Under the pieces are notes generated by a model. It was not told the origin of the DNA, searched no databases, and was given only the letters and a program-made list of their open reading frames with translations. Shown here in pieces: positions 25,292-33,996 of a DNA stretch of 64,000 nucleotides (positions are counted from its first letter, which is position 1; the number at the start of each line of letters is the position of its first letter). Made by a program: the position numbers and the translations under genes. Origin of the DNA: Leptospira broomii serovar Hurstbridge str. 5399 (GTDB lineage: Bacteria; Spirochaetota; Leptospiria; Leptospirales; Leptospiraceae); the NCBI RefSeq assembly GCF_000243715.2, contig NZ_AHMO02000010.1:51006-115005 (forward strand), given 5' to 3'.

Positions 25292-27724
25292 ATGAGCCTA
25301 AGCTTGATGCGTAAATTGATTCTATTAATTGAAAACGAAGAAGCAGGGGTTCCTCCACTTCACGATTTACTGACTCAATCCGACCAGGATGAAATTTTTT
25401 CAGTCCAAACCGTTACGACCGAAACGGCAATCGGGCAGATAAAATCCTTAAATTACGATCTCCTTATAGTCGACTATCGTTCCATTTTTCCTAACAACCT
25501 TAATCTAATAGAAGAACATAAAGTATCTAATGCCGCAACGCCGTTTATTATCATTAATAAAGCGATTGATTCCGACGCCAAGTTGCGATCTTTCGAGGCA
25601 GGGGCTTCCTATTACATTGATAAAACTAATATCAATCCTTCCTTTTTAAAGGAAGCAATTCGAACCTGTTTGGAAAAAAAAGAGTTTGGGAATATCTTTG
25701 GGGAAGATTCTCTCAAGCTTAAAGAAATCATTCGACTGAATATAGAAATAGCTACGACAGAGTTAGATACGGAGGAACTTCCGGACTTTATCGCAGAAAA
25801 GATCGGTCGTTTTGTGGAATGTGACGGCGTTTCGGTAGGTAAAAAGGAAGGACAGGAATTCGTCTATAAGGGGACTTATGGCAAGTTAGTTTATCCGAAA
25901 GGGCTTCGAATTCGGACGGAACGCGGTTTTTCAGGTCAAGCGATCGGCAATAAAAGAATTTTGTTTCACGGCCAATTGAGTTCGCTTTCAGGCGAAGTCG
26001 GCGACGATTATTCTTTGAACGGTAAGATAGGTAGCGGAGTCGCAATCCCGCTTTTCTTCGCGGACGAACCTGTCGGAATCATAAATGTGTTTTCGGAAAG
26101 ACACGATTCGTTTGAAAGAGGAATTGAGAGATCCTTGGAGTTGCTTTCCGTGATGCTGGGATCCATCCTTTACAAAAAAAACGTAGAGCATGAACTTCGT
26201 TCCGGCAGAAATATGCTGAAAAACGCTTTAAAAATCGCTAATCTTGGCAGTTGGGAATGGAACGTAATCGAAAATAAAATCACTTGGTCTGACGAAGTCT
26301 ATTCGATATTCGGAATTTCCAAGAATGAGATTCAAATATCAGTCGACGGATTCTTTTCATTCGTCCATCCGGACGATGAAGCAAGAGTTCGGAGATTCGG
26401 AGAGGAATTACTCGAATACGGGGCCGTAACTGAAATCGATCATAGAATCGTAAGACCCGACGGGGAAATTCGCTCCGTTGTGGAAAGGGCCGAATTGATA
26501 CGTAATTCAAAGGGAGAGCCCACCTTCATAATCGGTACTGTTCAGGATGTTACCGAAAAAAAACGATCCGAAGAAAACCTAAGATTGCTACAAATTGCTA
26601 TTGAAAAATCCACGGATATCTTTCTAATCACCGAGTCGGAACCGATCGCCGATCCAGGACCTAAAATCGTGTATGTAAACGAAGCGTTTGAAAAACTTAC
26701 CGGTTATACTAGGGAAGAGGTGATCGGCAGGACTCCCAAAATATTACGCGGACCGAAATCGGATCTGAAAATCCAAGCAAAGATAGAAGAGTCTATGTCT
26801 CAATGGAAACAGATTCGAGAAGAAACATTGAATCATCGAAAAGACGGGACGGAGTTTTGGACGGAACTGGATATGTTTCCGATAAGCGACTCTACCGGAC
26901 GATATACTCATTGGATTTCCATTCATCGGGACGTGACGGAAAGGAAACAAACCGAAGAGCGGTTGATGCAATCGCAAAAAATGGAGGCCGTCGGGCAGCT
27001 TGCAGGCGGACTTGCTCATGATTTTAATAATTTATTAAACGTCATACTCGCGAATCTTGATCTTCTCGAACTTAAATTAAAAGAGTCGCCGGATTTACTG
27101 AAGCGCGTGACCTCGGCTCAAGATGCCGTGCAACGTGGGGTCGAAGTAAACCGAAGATTATTATCCTTTTCGAGAAAGCAACCTATCAATCCGGAAATCG
27201 CCGATGTGAATCAGCTGCTTCGCGATTTTTCGCCGATTCTCGAAAAGATACGAACCGATAAAGTCGGCGTCGAGTTGGAAATATCGAACGAGTCCTTGAT
27301 TTGCGAGATCGAAAAAAGTGGATTGGAAAACGCTCTTTTGAATCTAACGATCAATGCTCGGGATGCGATGCCTGAGGGCGGAACGATTCGGATTTCTTCG
27401 GGATTATTAAAGAATGCAGAGTCGGAAGGAGTTCGAATATCAGGATTGGAGCAAGCAGATTACTGTTTAGTTACGGTAACGGATTCGGGGATCGGGATGG
27501 ATGAACCGATAAAGGCCCGAATATTCGAGCCGTTTTTTTCAACTAAAGGCGCTGGAAAGGGAACCGGATTAGGCTTGTCAATGGTTTACGGTTTCGTAAA
27601 ACAATCAAAAGGATTTGTTAAAGTGATTTCAGTTCCCGGTCACGGAACAAGCTTTCTTATTTTCCTGCCCATACTTAGCCCCGATCATTCAGTCCCGGCT
27701 GATGAGGGAGCAATACTTCCATGA
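25292..27724 (+). CDS. hybrid sensor histidine kinase (REC-GAF-PAS-PAS-HisKA-HATPase)
   Basis: This 810-residue soluble kinase has an N-terminal receiver at about 8-125; its Asp is in LLIVDYRS and the lysine in YIDKTN. A GAF domain at about 145-300 is followed by two PAS-PAC units at about 310-435 and 440-560. The HisKA helix carries the phosphorylated His in LAHDFNNLLN (about residue 576). The ATP domain has N-box NLTINARDAM, G1 DSGIGMDE, F-box FEPFFSTK and G2 GTGLGLSM. No membrane helices are seen, so the signal is cytoplasmic or comes through the REC domain from another kinase. The stop overlaps the start of the REC-EAL gene by 4 bases, so the pair is translationally coupled and probably a cognate system. 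Confidence 0.94.
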   Translation: MSLSLMRKLILLIENEEAGVPPLHDLLTQSDQDEIFSVQTVTTETAIGQIKSLNYDLLIVDYRSIFPNNLNLIEEHKVSNAATPFIIINKAIDSDAKLRSFEAGASYYIDKTNINPSFLKEAIRTCLEKKEFGNIFGEDSLKLKEIIRLNIEIATTELDTEELPDFIAEKIGRFVECDGVSVGKKEGQEFVYKGTYGKLVYPKGLRIRTERGFSGQAIGNKRILFHGQLSSLSGEVGDDYSLNGKIGSGVAIPLFFADEPVGIINVFSERHDSFERGIERSLELLSVMLGSILYKKNVEHELRSGRNMLKNALKIANLGSWEWNVIENKITWSDEVYSIFGISKNEIQISVDGFFSFVHPDDEARVRRFGEELLEYGAVTEIDHRIVRPDGEIRSVVERAELIRNSKGEPTFIIGTVQDVTEKKRSEENLRLLQIAIEKSTDIFLITESEPIADPGPKIVYVNEAFEKLTGYTREEVIGRTPKILRGPKSDLKIQAKIEESMSQWKQIREETLNHRKDGTEFWTELDMFPISDSTGRYTHWISIHRDVTERKQTEERLMQSQKMEAVGQLAGGLAHDFNNLLNVILANLDLLELKLKESPDLLKRVTSAQDAVQRGVEVNRRLLSFSRKQPINPEIADVNQLLRDFSPILEKIRTDKVGVELEISNESLICEIEKSGLENALLNLTINARDAMPEGGTIRISSGLLKNAESEGVRISGLEQADYCLVTVTDSGIGMDEPIKARIFEPFFSTKGAGKGTGLGLSMVYGFVKQSKGFVKVISVPGHGTSFLIFLPILSPDHSVPADEGAILP

Positions 27725-28920
27725 ATAACCTCAGAGCTAAAAAACTTCTGATCCTGGATGATGAAGAAGAAATTACGAAAATTTTAGGTGAAATTGCGGA
27801 AGATTGCGGTTTTAACGTAGCGCTTACTTATGATGCTCCGGACTTTCTTACTAAGCTCGACGATTCTTTCGACTGCATCATCCTAGATTTGATGATTCCT
27901 GGAATGGACGGCGTGGATGTAATTCGCGCGTTGTCCGAAAAAGAGGTGGATCCGGATGTTGTTTTAATTTCTGGAGCGGACCGTCGAACTTTGCATAGCG
28001 CTCAAACATTAGCGGGGGAATATGGATTGCGAATTTATTCGGTCATGGAAAAGCCGATTCGTATAGCCGACATGAGATCTCTGCTCCAAGATTTATTCGA
28101 AAAATCTGATAGAGTTCCGCGTTCAAAGAAGTCAATTATAGGAAATTCCAGGCTTTCCTTTAAATCGGAGGAACTCTACCATGCGGTGCAATCCGATCAA
28201 TTTGTTTTGCATTATCAACCAAAAATCGACCTGAAGACCGGCAAGGTAGAAGGCTTCGAGTCGCTCGTTCGTTGGAGCCATCCGGAGTTCGGATTGCTGT
28301 ATCCCGATTCGTTTCTGCCAAACATGGAAAAGGAAGCGAAAATCCTCAACTTAATGACCGACAAAATAATAGATATCGCGTTGGCAGAATGCGCCAAATG
28401 GAAATCTATGGGAAAAGAATTGAGAATGGCGGTTAACGTCTCTCCGGTAACGTTGACGGAGTTGGATTTTCCGGAAAGAATTTACGCAAAAGTAAAAGAA
28501 AGCGGAATATCCCAAAGTAATTTTCAAATGGAAGTGACCGAGACAAGTTTTTTGGAAAACATTCGATTTACTCAGGATATCTTAACTCGTCTCAGGATTC
28601 GGGGCATAGGTCTGTCCATTGACGACTTTGGAACCGGCTATTCTTCATTAAAGCAATTGCATAGATTCCCGTTTACGGAGTTAAAGATCGATAAGTCTTT
28701 CGTAATGGATTCCCCGCAAGATAGGGAGTCTTTGTTTATTTGCCAGGCCTCGATTGATCTTGGTCATAAACTTGGAATGACTGTAGTAGCGGAAGGGATA
28801 GAAACGCCCGAAGTCGAAAAGCTGATGAAAGACGCCGGCTGCGATATAGGACAAGGATATTATTATTCCAGGCCGATTCCTCCGGAACGGATTCCTGAAC
28901 TTTTAGAGAATTTTGGTTGA
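27721..28920 (+). CDS. response regulator with EAL c-di-GMP phosphodiesterase domain
   Basis: The receiver domain spans about 8-125, with acidic pocket LDDEEE, phospho-Asp in IILDLMIPGMDG (about 57) and Lys in VMEKPI. The EAL domain at about 150-395 hydrolyses c-di-GMP to pGpG. Its metal and base residues look intact: ESLVRW (ESL in place of EAL), NVSP, EVTET, DDFGTGYSSL, KIDKSFV and EGIETPE. It is coupled to the kinase at 25292-27724 by an ATGA overlap, so phosphorylation by that kinase probably controls phosphodiesterase activity. The last 18 bases overlap the end of the convergent glycosyltransferase gene. Confidence 0.94.
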   Translation: MNNLRAKKLLILDDEEEITKILGEIAEDCGFNVALTYDAPDFLTKLDDSFDCIILDLMIPGMDGVDVIRALSEKEVDPDVVLISGADRRTLHSAQTLAGEYGLRIYSVMEKPIRIADMRSLLQDLFEKSDRVPRSKKSIIGNSRLSFKSEELYHAVQSDQFVLHYQPKIDLKTGKVEGFESLVRWSHPEFGLLYPDSFLPNMEKEAKILNLMTDKIIDIALAECAKWKSMGKELRMAVNVSPVTLTELDFPERIYAKVKESGISQSNFQMEVTETSFLENIRFTQDILTRLRIRGIGLSIDDFGTGYSSLKQLHRFPFTELKIDKSFVMDSPQDRESLFICQASIDLGHKLGMTVVAEGIETPEVEKLMKDAGCDIGQGYYYSRPIPPERIPELLENFG

Positions 28921-29730
28921 ACCTCGCTTGGTCGGAATTTTACGGACCGTCTTAGGGAGTCGAATAATCACCGATTTCTTAGAACGATTGCCGCCGTTTA
29001 AAAACGTTAAGTAAAAAAATATCCAAAGAATTTTTGCTCCGGCGCGTAAGCTACCGATCAGAGTCCCGCTGATTTTCGATTTACCTCCTTTTCTCCGTTC
29101 GTAGCGGACGGGAACCTCAACGATTCGAAACCCTTTTCGAACGGCTTTGATTTGCATCTCCAGATTCCACCCCCATGTCTTATCCTTCTGTCCTAATGAT
29201 AGGAACGAATTCCAACGTAAGACTCTAAACGGACCTAAATCGGTAAATTCCACTCCGTAAAAGACTTTGAGTAGAAAACAGGATAGGGCATTACCGAATT
29301 TTTGCAAAAAAGACAATGATCCATCTTCGGCGCCGCCTTGAGTTCTGGTACCCAATACAAAATCCGTTCGAGGGTCCATTACGAAAGGTTGAAATAGGGA
29401 AAAAAGATCGCCCAAATCGTCCGATCCATCTCCATCAACGAAGACCAAAAACTCGGGAGATTCAGTTAGGCTTTTTAAAAAGGAAATCCCGGATAAGCAA
29501 GCTATTCCGTAGCCTTTATTCGGTTCTCTAACTACGCAAACTTTCTGTTCTGCCGCTACTCGAGCGGTTCCATCAACGGATCCGTTATCGATTACCAATA
29601 TGCGAGAAGATTCGATCCCAAGATTTTTTAATTCGACCAATACTGCAGGTAGGCTTTCTTCTTCGTTTAACGCAGGAATAATAAAATACGCCTTCTTCCA
29701 AAGATGATGTTGGATCTGTTGCTTGCTCAC
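28903..29730 (-). CDS. glycosyltransferase family 2 (polyprenyl-phosphate sugar transferase type)
   Basis: This is a 275-residue GT-A enzyme. The N-terminal IIPALNEEESLPAVL, VIDNGSVDGT and VREPNKGYG form the nucleotide-sugar site, with DGDGSDD in the DxD position. The later WGWNLEMQIKAVRKGFRIVEVPV is typical of DPM1/DPG-synthase relatives that load sugars on polyprenyl phosphate. The tail has one hydrophobic stretch near AKILWIFFYLTFL. It is the last gene of a three-gene operon (rhodanese, multihaem cytochrome, then this), overlapping the cytochrome gene by 4 bases. This neighbour set gives no clear common pathway. The acceptor is unknown. Confidence 0.88.
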   Translation of the reverse strand: MSKQQIQHHLWKKAYFIIPALNEEESLPAVLVELKNLGIESSRILVIDNGSVDGTARVAAEQKVCVVREPNKGYGIACLSGISFLKSLTESPEFLVFVDGDGSDDLGDLFSLFQPFVMDPRTDFVLGTRTQGGAEDGSLSFLQKFGNALSCFLLKVFYGVEFTDLGPFRVLRWNSFLSLGQKDKTWGWNLEMQIKAVRKGFRIVEVPVRYERRKGGKSKISGTLIGSLRAGAKILWIFFYLTFLNGGNRSKKSVIIRLPKTVRKIPTKRGSTKIL

Positions 29731-31076
29731 TCTCCTTTTCTCCTGCCGGACATTTTAAAGAGTTCTTTCGTAGGGAAGATTCGGCTCATTCCGGTCGCCA
29801 AATCTACTTCTTCCTTATGAACTAAGCTTGAGAAAGGATAAAATTCTTCGATATTACGAATTTTGTCAGCGTAATCCTTAAGGGTTTTGTCCACAGCAGT
29901 TCGCATTTGTTCCGCATTCGATTCCTTTAGCCTTACATGAAAAATTTCTAGAACCAATATTCCTTCTTTCTCCAGTCGTAATGTCTCCGACCAAACTCGG
30001 GTTTCTCCCGGTCGGATGCGGTTATCGGATATCAGCATCGCTTTCGGATACCATTTCCATTCCTGACCGATTTTCGTCTCCTTTCGTTCTATCTCGATTC
30101 CATAATTATTTTTAACGGAGATTATTAATTTCAAAAATCGTTCTGGATCTCCCGAGGGAATATAATGGGAAGACATAAAATTAGAGAATTCTAACGTAGT
30201 TTCAATCTTATTCTCATGTATCCTTAATTTTAGAGGACTAAATTTTAGTCCGGATTTGTATCCATTGGCGACTTGAGAGTCGTAAAATTCGAATCGTTTT
30301 GGAACTCCTCCGCCGACAAATCCGTGCCTGTGTGAGATTCGTTTTGGACTTCCTAAATTCGAATTTACGAATTTTCTCCAGATTTCGGGCATATGACAAG
30401 ATCCGCAAGTTTTCTGCCCGTGAGAATTTCCCTGATATTTGGACTCGTTTCCGGTATTGAATGCGCAGACAAGTTGGTCGTCCAACGTATAAGATACATT
30501 ATGACAATCTAAACATCGATTTCTAAGGAGATCCCGTTCGATGCGAACCGGATGAGGCGGCTTTGTTCCTCCGGTGGCGCCTAGTATGTAAGACTTCCCC
30601 TCGTCATCCAATCTGACATGGCAAGTGGCACAAGTGACACCCTCTAATTTCATCTTTGCATCGAAATTCGGGTTTGCTTCTTCTATCGGACGACGATAAT
30701 CGCCGTTCGACAGAAAATTCACGATAGTTTCCCGTTGATTCGATACCGGAATATGGCAGTTAAGGCAGAGCCAACGCGGGGAAGAGGATTTGGAAAGTTC
30801 GGATTGAAATTGTAGGTCGCTGAAAGCATTTGCGTGGGTGGAAGCCCTCCATTCCAGATATATTTCCGTATGGCATTTTCCGCAATTTTCGGCCCGGACT
30901 TCGCCGACGCCTTCCAAAGGAGGAAGATAAGGAATCGGTTTTGTCCAAGGATGGTTTCCCAAAGCGACTTCTATCGATACCTTCCGATTCCCGAAATAAA
31001 TAATGTATACGAGAAGTCCGACAAAGACCGTCAAACATAAAAATATTATGCTTCCCTTGAATTTAAAGTTCTCCAT
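29727..31076 (-). CDS. membrane-anchored pentahaem cytochrome c family protein
   Basis: This 449-residue exported redox protein starts with a membrane helix (FLCLTVFVGLLVYIIYFGN, about 12-30), leaving the rest in the periplasm. Five CxxCH motifs are visible: CGKCHTE, CLNCHIP, CATCHVR, CLDCHNV and CGSCHMP, all before about residue 245. The C-terminal 200 residues are beta-rich, without haem motifs. The pattern fits the cytochrome c-552/c-554 type. It is the middle gene of an operon after a rhodanese (6-base gap) and before a glycosyltransferase (4-base overlap). Rhodanese plus multihaem cytochrome suggests handling of reduced or oxidised sulfur, which is inference. An SD-like GGACC precedes the ATG. 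Confidence 0.88.
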   Translation of the reverse strand: MENFKFKGSIIFLCLTVFVGLLVYIIYFGNRKVSIEVALGNHPWTKPIPYLPPLEGVGEVRAENCGKCHTEIYLEWRASTHANAFSDLQFQSELSKSSSPRWLCLNCHIPVSNQRETIVNFLSNGDYRRPIEEANPNFDAKMKLEGVTCATCHVRLDDEGKSYILGATGGTKPPHPVRIERDLLRNRCLDCHNVSYTLDDQLVCAFNTGNESKYQGNSHGQKTCGSCHMPEIWRKFVNSNLGSPKRISHRHGFVGGGVPKRFEFYDSQVANGYKSGLKFSPLKLRIHENKIETTLEFSNFMSSHYIPSGDPERFLKLIISVKNNYGIEIERKETKIGQEWKWYPKAMLISDNRIRPGETRVWSETLRLEKEGILVLEIFHVRLKESNAEQMRTAVDKTLKDYADKIRNIEEFYPFSSLVHKEEVDLATGMSRIFPTKELFKMSGRRKGE

Positions 31077-31082
31077 CGGTCC

Positions 31083-31982
31083 TTAATTCGGTCCTTTAAC
31101 CAAGGGAAACTTATCGGGATCTAAAGAAGACCATTCCCACATCGATCCGGCGTAGTTCTTGGCGTCGTATCCGAGAGAAACTAAAACCGCTACGAGCCAA
31201 GCCGATCGAATTCCTCCGGTGCAATACGATACGACGGTTTTTCCGAATTCGATCCCTGCCGAAGAGAATTTCCTTCTGAGTTCGGTCTCGGGGAGAAGAT
31301 ATCCGTCCGAGTTTAGTAAGTTTTTATAATGTAACGAACGCGCTCCTGGTAGATGTCCTCCGCGCGATTCTCCGTGTGGTGTTTTGCCTTCAAACTCTCG
31401 GTCTTCCCTAGAATCTACGAATACGAATTTTCTATCCGATAAATGCGAATTTACGAAGTTTGCGTCGACTACCCAATCTCTCGACCGTCGAGCGGGATTC
31501 ATAGTAAAAGTTTCTATTTTCGAATCACTAAAATTTTTAGACTCGAAAGCTTTTCTAAGTGCGTGAATTCCTCCGTCTATGATATAAGCATGTGAAAAGC
31601 CTAAAGTACGAAGGGACCAAACTATTCTTCCTTCCTCCCCCCAACCGGAAATCGGGTCGGCGAATACGAGGATGAGATTTTTCTTTTGAATTCCCTTTCT
31701 TCGTAGGATTTCGGTCGCTTCGGATTCGGATAATAAATAACCGAGTAAAGGAGCGTCTTTTCTGGAAATTTCTTTCCATTCTAGATAAATGCTTCCGGAA
31801 TAGGCCGTAAATTTGAAACCTTCCCGCGCATCTACCACGATCGCCCCCTGCTTTTCGAGAGAAAGCGCGTCCACAGCGCTCAAAAACCAGCTTTTCCTGA
31901 TTTGCTTCTTTTCTTTCGTAGATGCGGCATGCGCAGGCTGAGATAGTAGGAAGAATAGCAGCAGGAAGATTTTGATCTTCAT
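31083..31982 (-). CDS. exported two-domain sulfurtransferase (rhodanese)
   Basis: This 299-residue protein has a signal peptide (KIFLLLFFLLSQPAHAAST), so it acts in the periplasm. Two rhodanese modules follow: about 35-150 (degenerate, with IVVDAREGFKF) and about 165-295, whose active loop reads SYCTGGIRSAW with Cys in the CTGGIR form. The rest of the fold has DSREDREFEGKTPHGESRGGHLPGAR. This resembles thiosulfate or 3-mercaptopyruvate sulfurtransferases. It is the first gene of the minus-strand operon with the pentahaem cytochrome, 6 bases away. A role in periplasmic sulfane-sulfur transfer coupled to the cytochrome is plausible but unproven. Confidence 0.9.
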   Translation of the reverse strand: MKIKIFLLLFFLLSQPAHAASTKEKKQIRKSWFLSAVDALSLEKQGAIVVDAREGFKFTAYSGSIYLEWKEISRKDAPLLGYLLSESEATEILRRKGIQKKNLILVFADPISGWGEEGRIVWSLRTLGFSHAYIIDGGIHALRKAFESKNFSDSKIETFTMNPARRSRDWVVDANFVNSHLSDRKFVFVDSREDREFEGKTPHGESRGGHLPGARSLHYKNLLNSDGYLLPETELRRKFSSAGIEFGKTVVSYCTGGIRSAWLVAVLVSLGYDAKNYAGSMWEWSSLDPDKFPLVKGPN

Positions 31983-32248
31983 CTAGAAAAGCCTTTTCGC
32001 TTATCACGCGTAGTCAAGGACTAATGCAAAGATACTGCTTAGAACTTATTTAAGGCGGGATTTCTTTGCGGCTGAATACCGGTAGCGAACGATTCGAAGA
32101 TCTTTCTATCGAAAGATTTGAAGAAATATGCGAATCTTGGCGAGGTAAAATCCATCGTATTACTGACCTTCCTCTTTGACCGAGGATTACGATTTCTAAC
32201 ACTTAAAAAGATTTTCAAAATGCACGGCTGAGTCGACCATTACCTCCA

Positions 32249-33013
32249 ATGGGTTCCCTTTTGAATGATCCCGAATTTCCGAAATTAATTCGAGCATATA
32301 GGTCATCGTTGCGCCGTCGTTATTCGGCAGATAATATTAAACGATATCCCCGTTTTAGCGATATTTCTTCCGCAAGAGTCGAACTGCTCGTTAAGTATTT
32401 TTTAGAACTTTTGTATCCTGAGTTGGAGGGGAGAATTCGGTTGGACGGAGCCTTTTCCTCGCTTGCAGGTTTTGTTCAATCTCCATCCAAAGTTTTCGGA
32501 GTACTAGGTTCATTAGGAACTGCCGTGTTTAAATTGGGGAGATATTTAAAGTCGGCTTTCCAAGCCGGTTTTGCGGCTCTTCATACGTACGTGACGGCGC
32601 ATAAGTTTGAAGACCTTATGTTTGCAAAAGCAAAGGAGTTATTAGATCAGGGGGCGGATTTGGAAAAGTCGGAAGTGTTCGACTATGTTTTGGCTTCGGT
32701 TTCGCCTCACGACGCGGATGCCTTTAGAAACGATATCGTAAAATTGTTCCGCACCCTTTCAAATCACGAACTGTTATCAAAAATTAGAGATCTTATGGAC
32801 GCAGTTGTTCGAACGATGAAGGCCAAACCCAAACTTTATTCTCATGAGGAAGTCTCGGGCATTCTTTTAGGCGCGGGGATTCTCGCTAGGGGGGAGGAAT
32901 TATTTCAAGGAATGTCGCGCAGCGAAATGGATTTAATTTTGGAAGCGATCGAAACGATTGAAAAGGACAGCTTTTATGAAGCTTTAGATAGAACGAAACT
33001 TTCCCGAAAATAA
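32249..33013 (+). CDS. unassigned 254-residue helical protein
   Basis: I do not recognise the family. It is soluble and largely alpha-helical, beginning MGSLLNDPEFPKLIRAYRS, with a basic N-terminal patch (RSSLRRRYSADNIKRY). A moderately hydrophobic stretch lies near SPSKVFGVLGSLGTAVFKLGRYLK (about 90-115). The C-terminal half is helical with HDADAFRNDIVKLFRTL. There is no visible ribosome site at this ATG. The long gap downstream and the divergent operon upstream make it a lone gene. Confidence 0.7.
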   Translation: MGSLLNDPEFPKLIRAYRSSLRRRYSADNIKRYPRFSDISSARVELLVKYFLELLYPELEGRIRLDGAFSSLAGFVQSPSKVFGVLGSLGTAVFKLGRYLKSAFQAGFAALHTYVTAHKFEDLMFAKAKELLDQGADLEKSEVFDYVLASVSPHDADAFRNDIVKLFRTLSNHELLSKIRDLMDAVVRTMKAKPKLYSHEEVSGILLGAGILARGEELFQGMSRSEMDLILEAIETIEKDSFYEALDRTKLSRK

Positions 33014-33624
33014 AGGCATTTTTATCCGATGCTTCCAATGATAAACTATAAAACTACGCAATTATTCGATTAAATACATGAGACAGAATACCGATCTCAA
33101 AATTGCCGCTAATTCAATATCGAATTAACGACAACCGATTTATTCTCTCGAATAAATCCACCCGGAGAATTTCGTCCAGAGTTAGAAAATATAGCACTGA
33201 AATATGACTTAGATGAGGAAATACATTTCATTCTAATACCGGTTGTTCGATAGATTGGGCAACCGGCATTAAAATGTACATTTCGATAGACGGAAAATAA
33301 TCGAAGAATAGTTATTATTTAAAATGTAGAATCGACATCAATGATACGGTTAGTCTTCGGTGAATCCTATCGTTCCATTTTGCCGATATAATTTTCTATC
33401 TTATTCTACAGATCTTTCTCTTACCTGATAGGATTTTAAAATCATTTTTTAAAGATAAGCCCTTATTATTTTCGCCTACGTAATAAATTTGATAAAATTA
33501 ATGTATTAATTTATATTTTCATAATTCTTATAAACGGCCTCCATTCTGTAGTTAAATTTATTCATAGAGAACCATGCTTGCAATGGGTCGGAATAACAGA
33601 GAGTCATAATTTAATAGAAATTAA
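33014..33624. other. 610-base AT-rich region with a long imperfect hairpin
   Basis: No gene is visible. An imperfect long hairpin at 33223-33277 is the only structure I found; the rest is AT-rich. Confidence 0.5.
33223..33277. repeat. long imperfect inverted repeat
   Basis: The left arm ACATTT..TAAT.CCGGTTG (33223-33245) pairs with the right arm CAACCGG.ATTA.AAATGT (33260-33277). A 7-bp GC core and two AT blocks pair, with one bulge. It could be a small RNA, a terminator or a remnant of a mobile element. Confidence 0.45.
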
Positions 33625-33867
33625 TTATTTCTTTTTTCCTTTTTCGTCGCTGATTGAAACATTCAAAAGATCTTTCGGGTGAACTCCTAACGCAATAGCG
33701 ATTTTATATAAACTTTGTAAATTAGGCGCATTTCCGCCGGTTTCAATTCTTTGATAAGCACGAACTCCCATTTCCAGACCTGAAACCTCTTCTTGCGTTA
33801 ATCCCTTTTCTAATCGTAATTCTCTTATCTTCTTACAAACGTTCTTTTGAAATGTTACATAATCCAT
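33625..33867 (-). CDS. XRE-family helix-turn-helix regulator
   Basis: This 80-residue protein is almost only the DNA-binding domain: CKKIRELRLEKGLTQEEVSGLEMGVRAYQRIETGGNAPNLQSLYKIAIALGV, then a lysine-rich tail (DEKGKKK). The first part is the classic five-helix XRE fold; the second helix reads LTQEEVSGLEMGVRAYQRIE. The start is ATG at 33867. It points away from the hydrolase at 33997, with an 18-bp palindrome between them, so it may control both. It may also be an antitoxin-type regulator, since no partner is obvious. Confidence 0.88.
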   Translation of the reverse strand: MDYVTFQKNVCKKIRELRLEKGLTQEEVSGLEMGVRAYQRIETGGNAPNLQSLYKIAIALGVHPKDLLNVSISDEKGKKK

Positions 33868-33964
33868 TCATTCCATTTTACAGAGTGAAAGTCGGTTTAG
33901 CCATGCCTGTAGTGACAAGTATAAATAGACGTAGACATTAATGACGTGTATATTAAGGTGTGCA

Positions 33965-33982
33965 ATTAACAGAAATGTTAAT
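33965..33982. promoter_or_regulatory. 18-bp palindrome between divergent genes
   Basis: ATTAACA-GAAA-TGTTAAT has perfect 7-bp arms around 4 bases, 15 bases before the hydrolase start and about 100 bases before the XRE start. It is a candidate operator for the adjacent XRE regulator. Confidence 0.5.
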
Positions 33983-33996
33983 GTGGACGGATTTCG

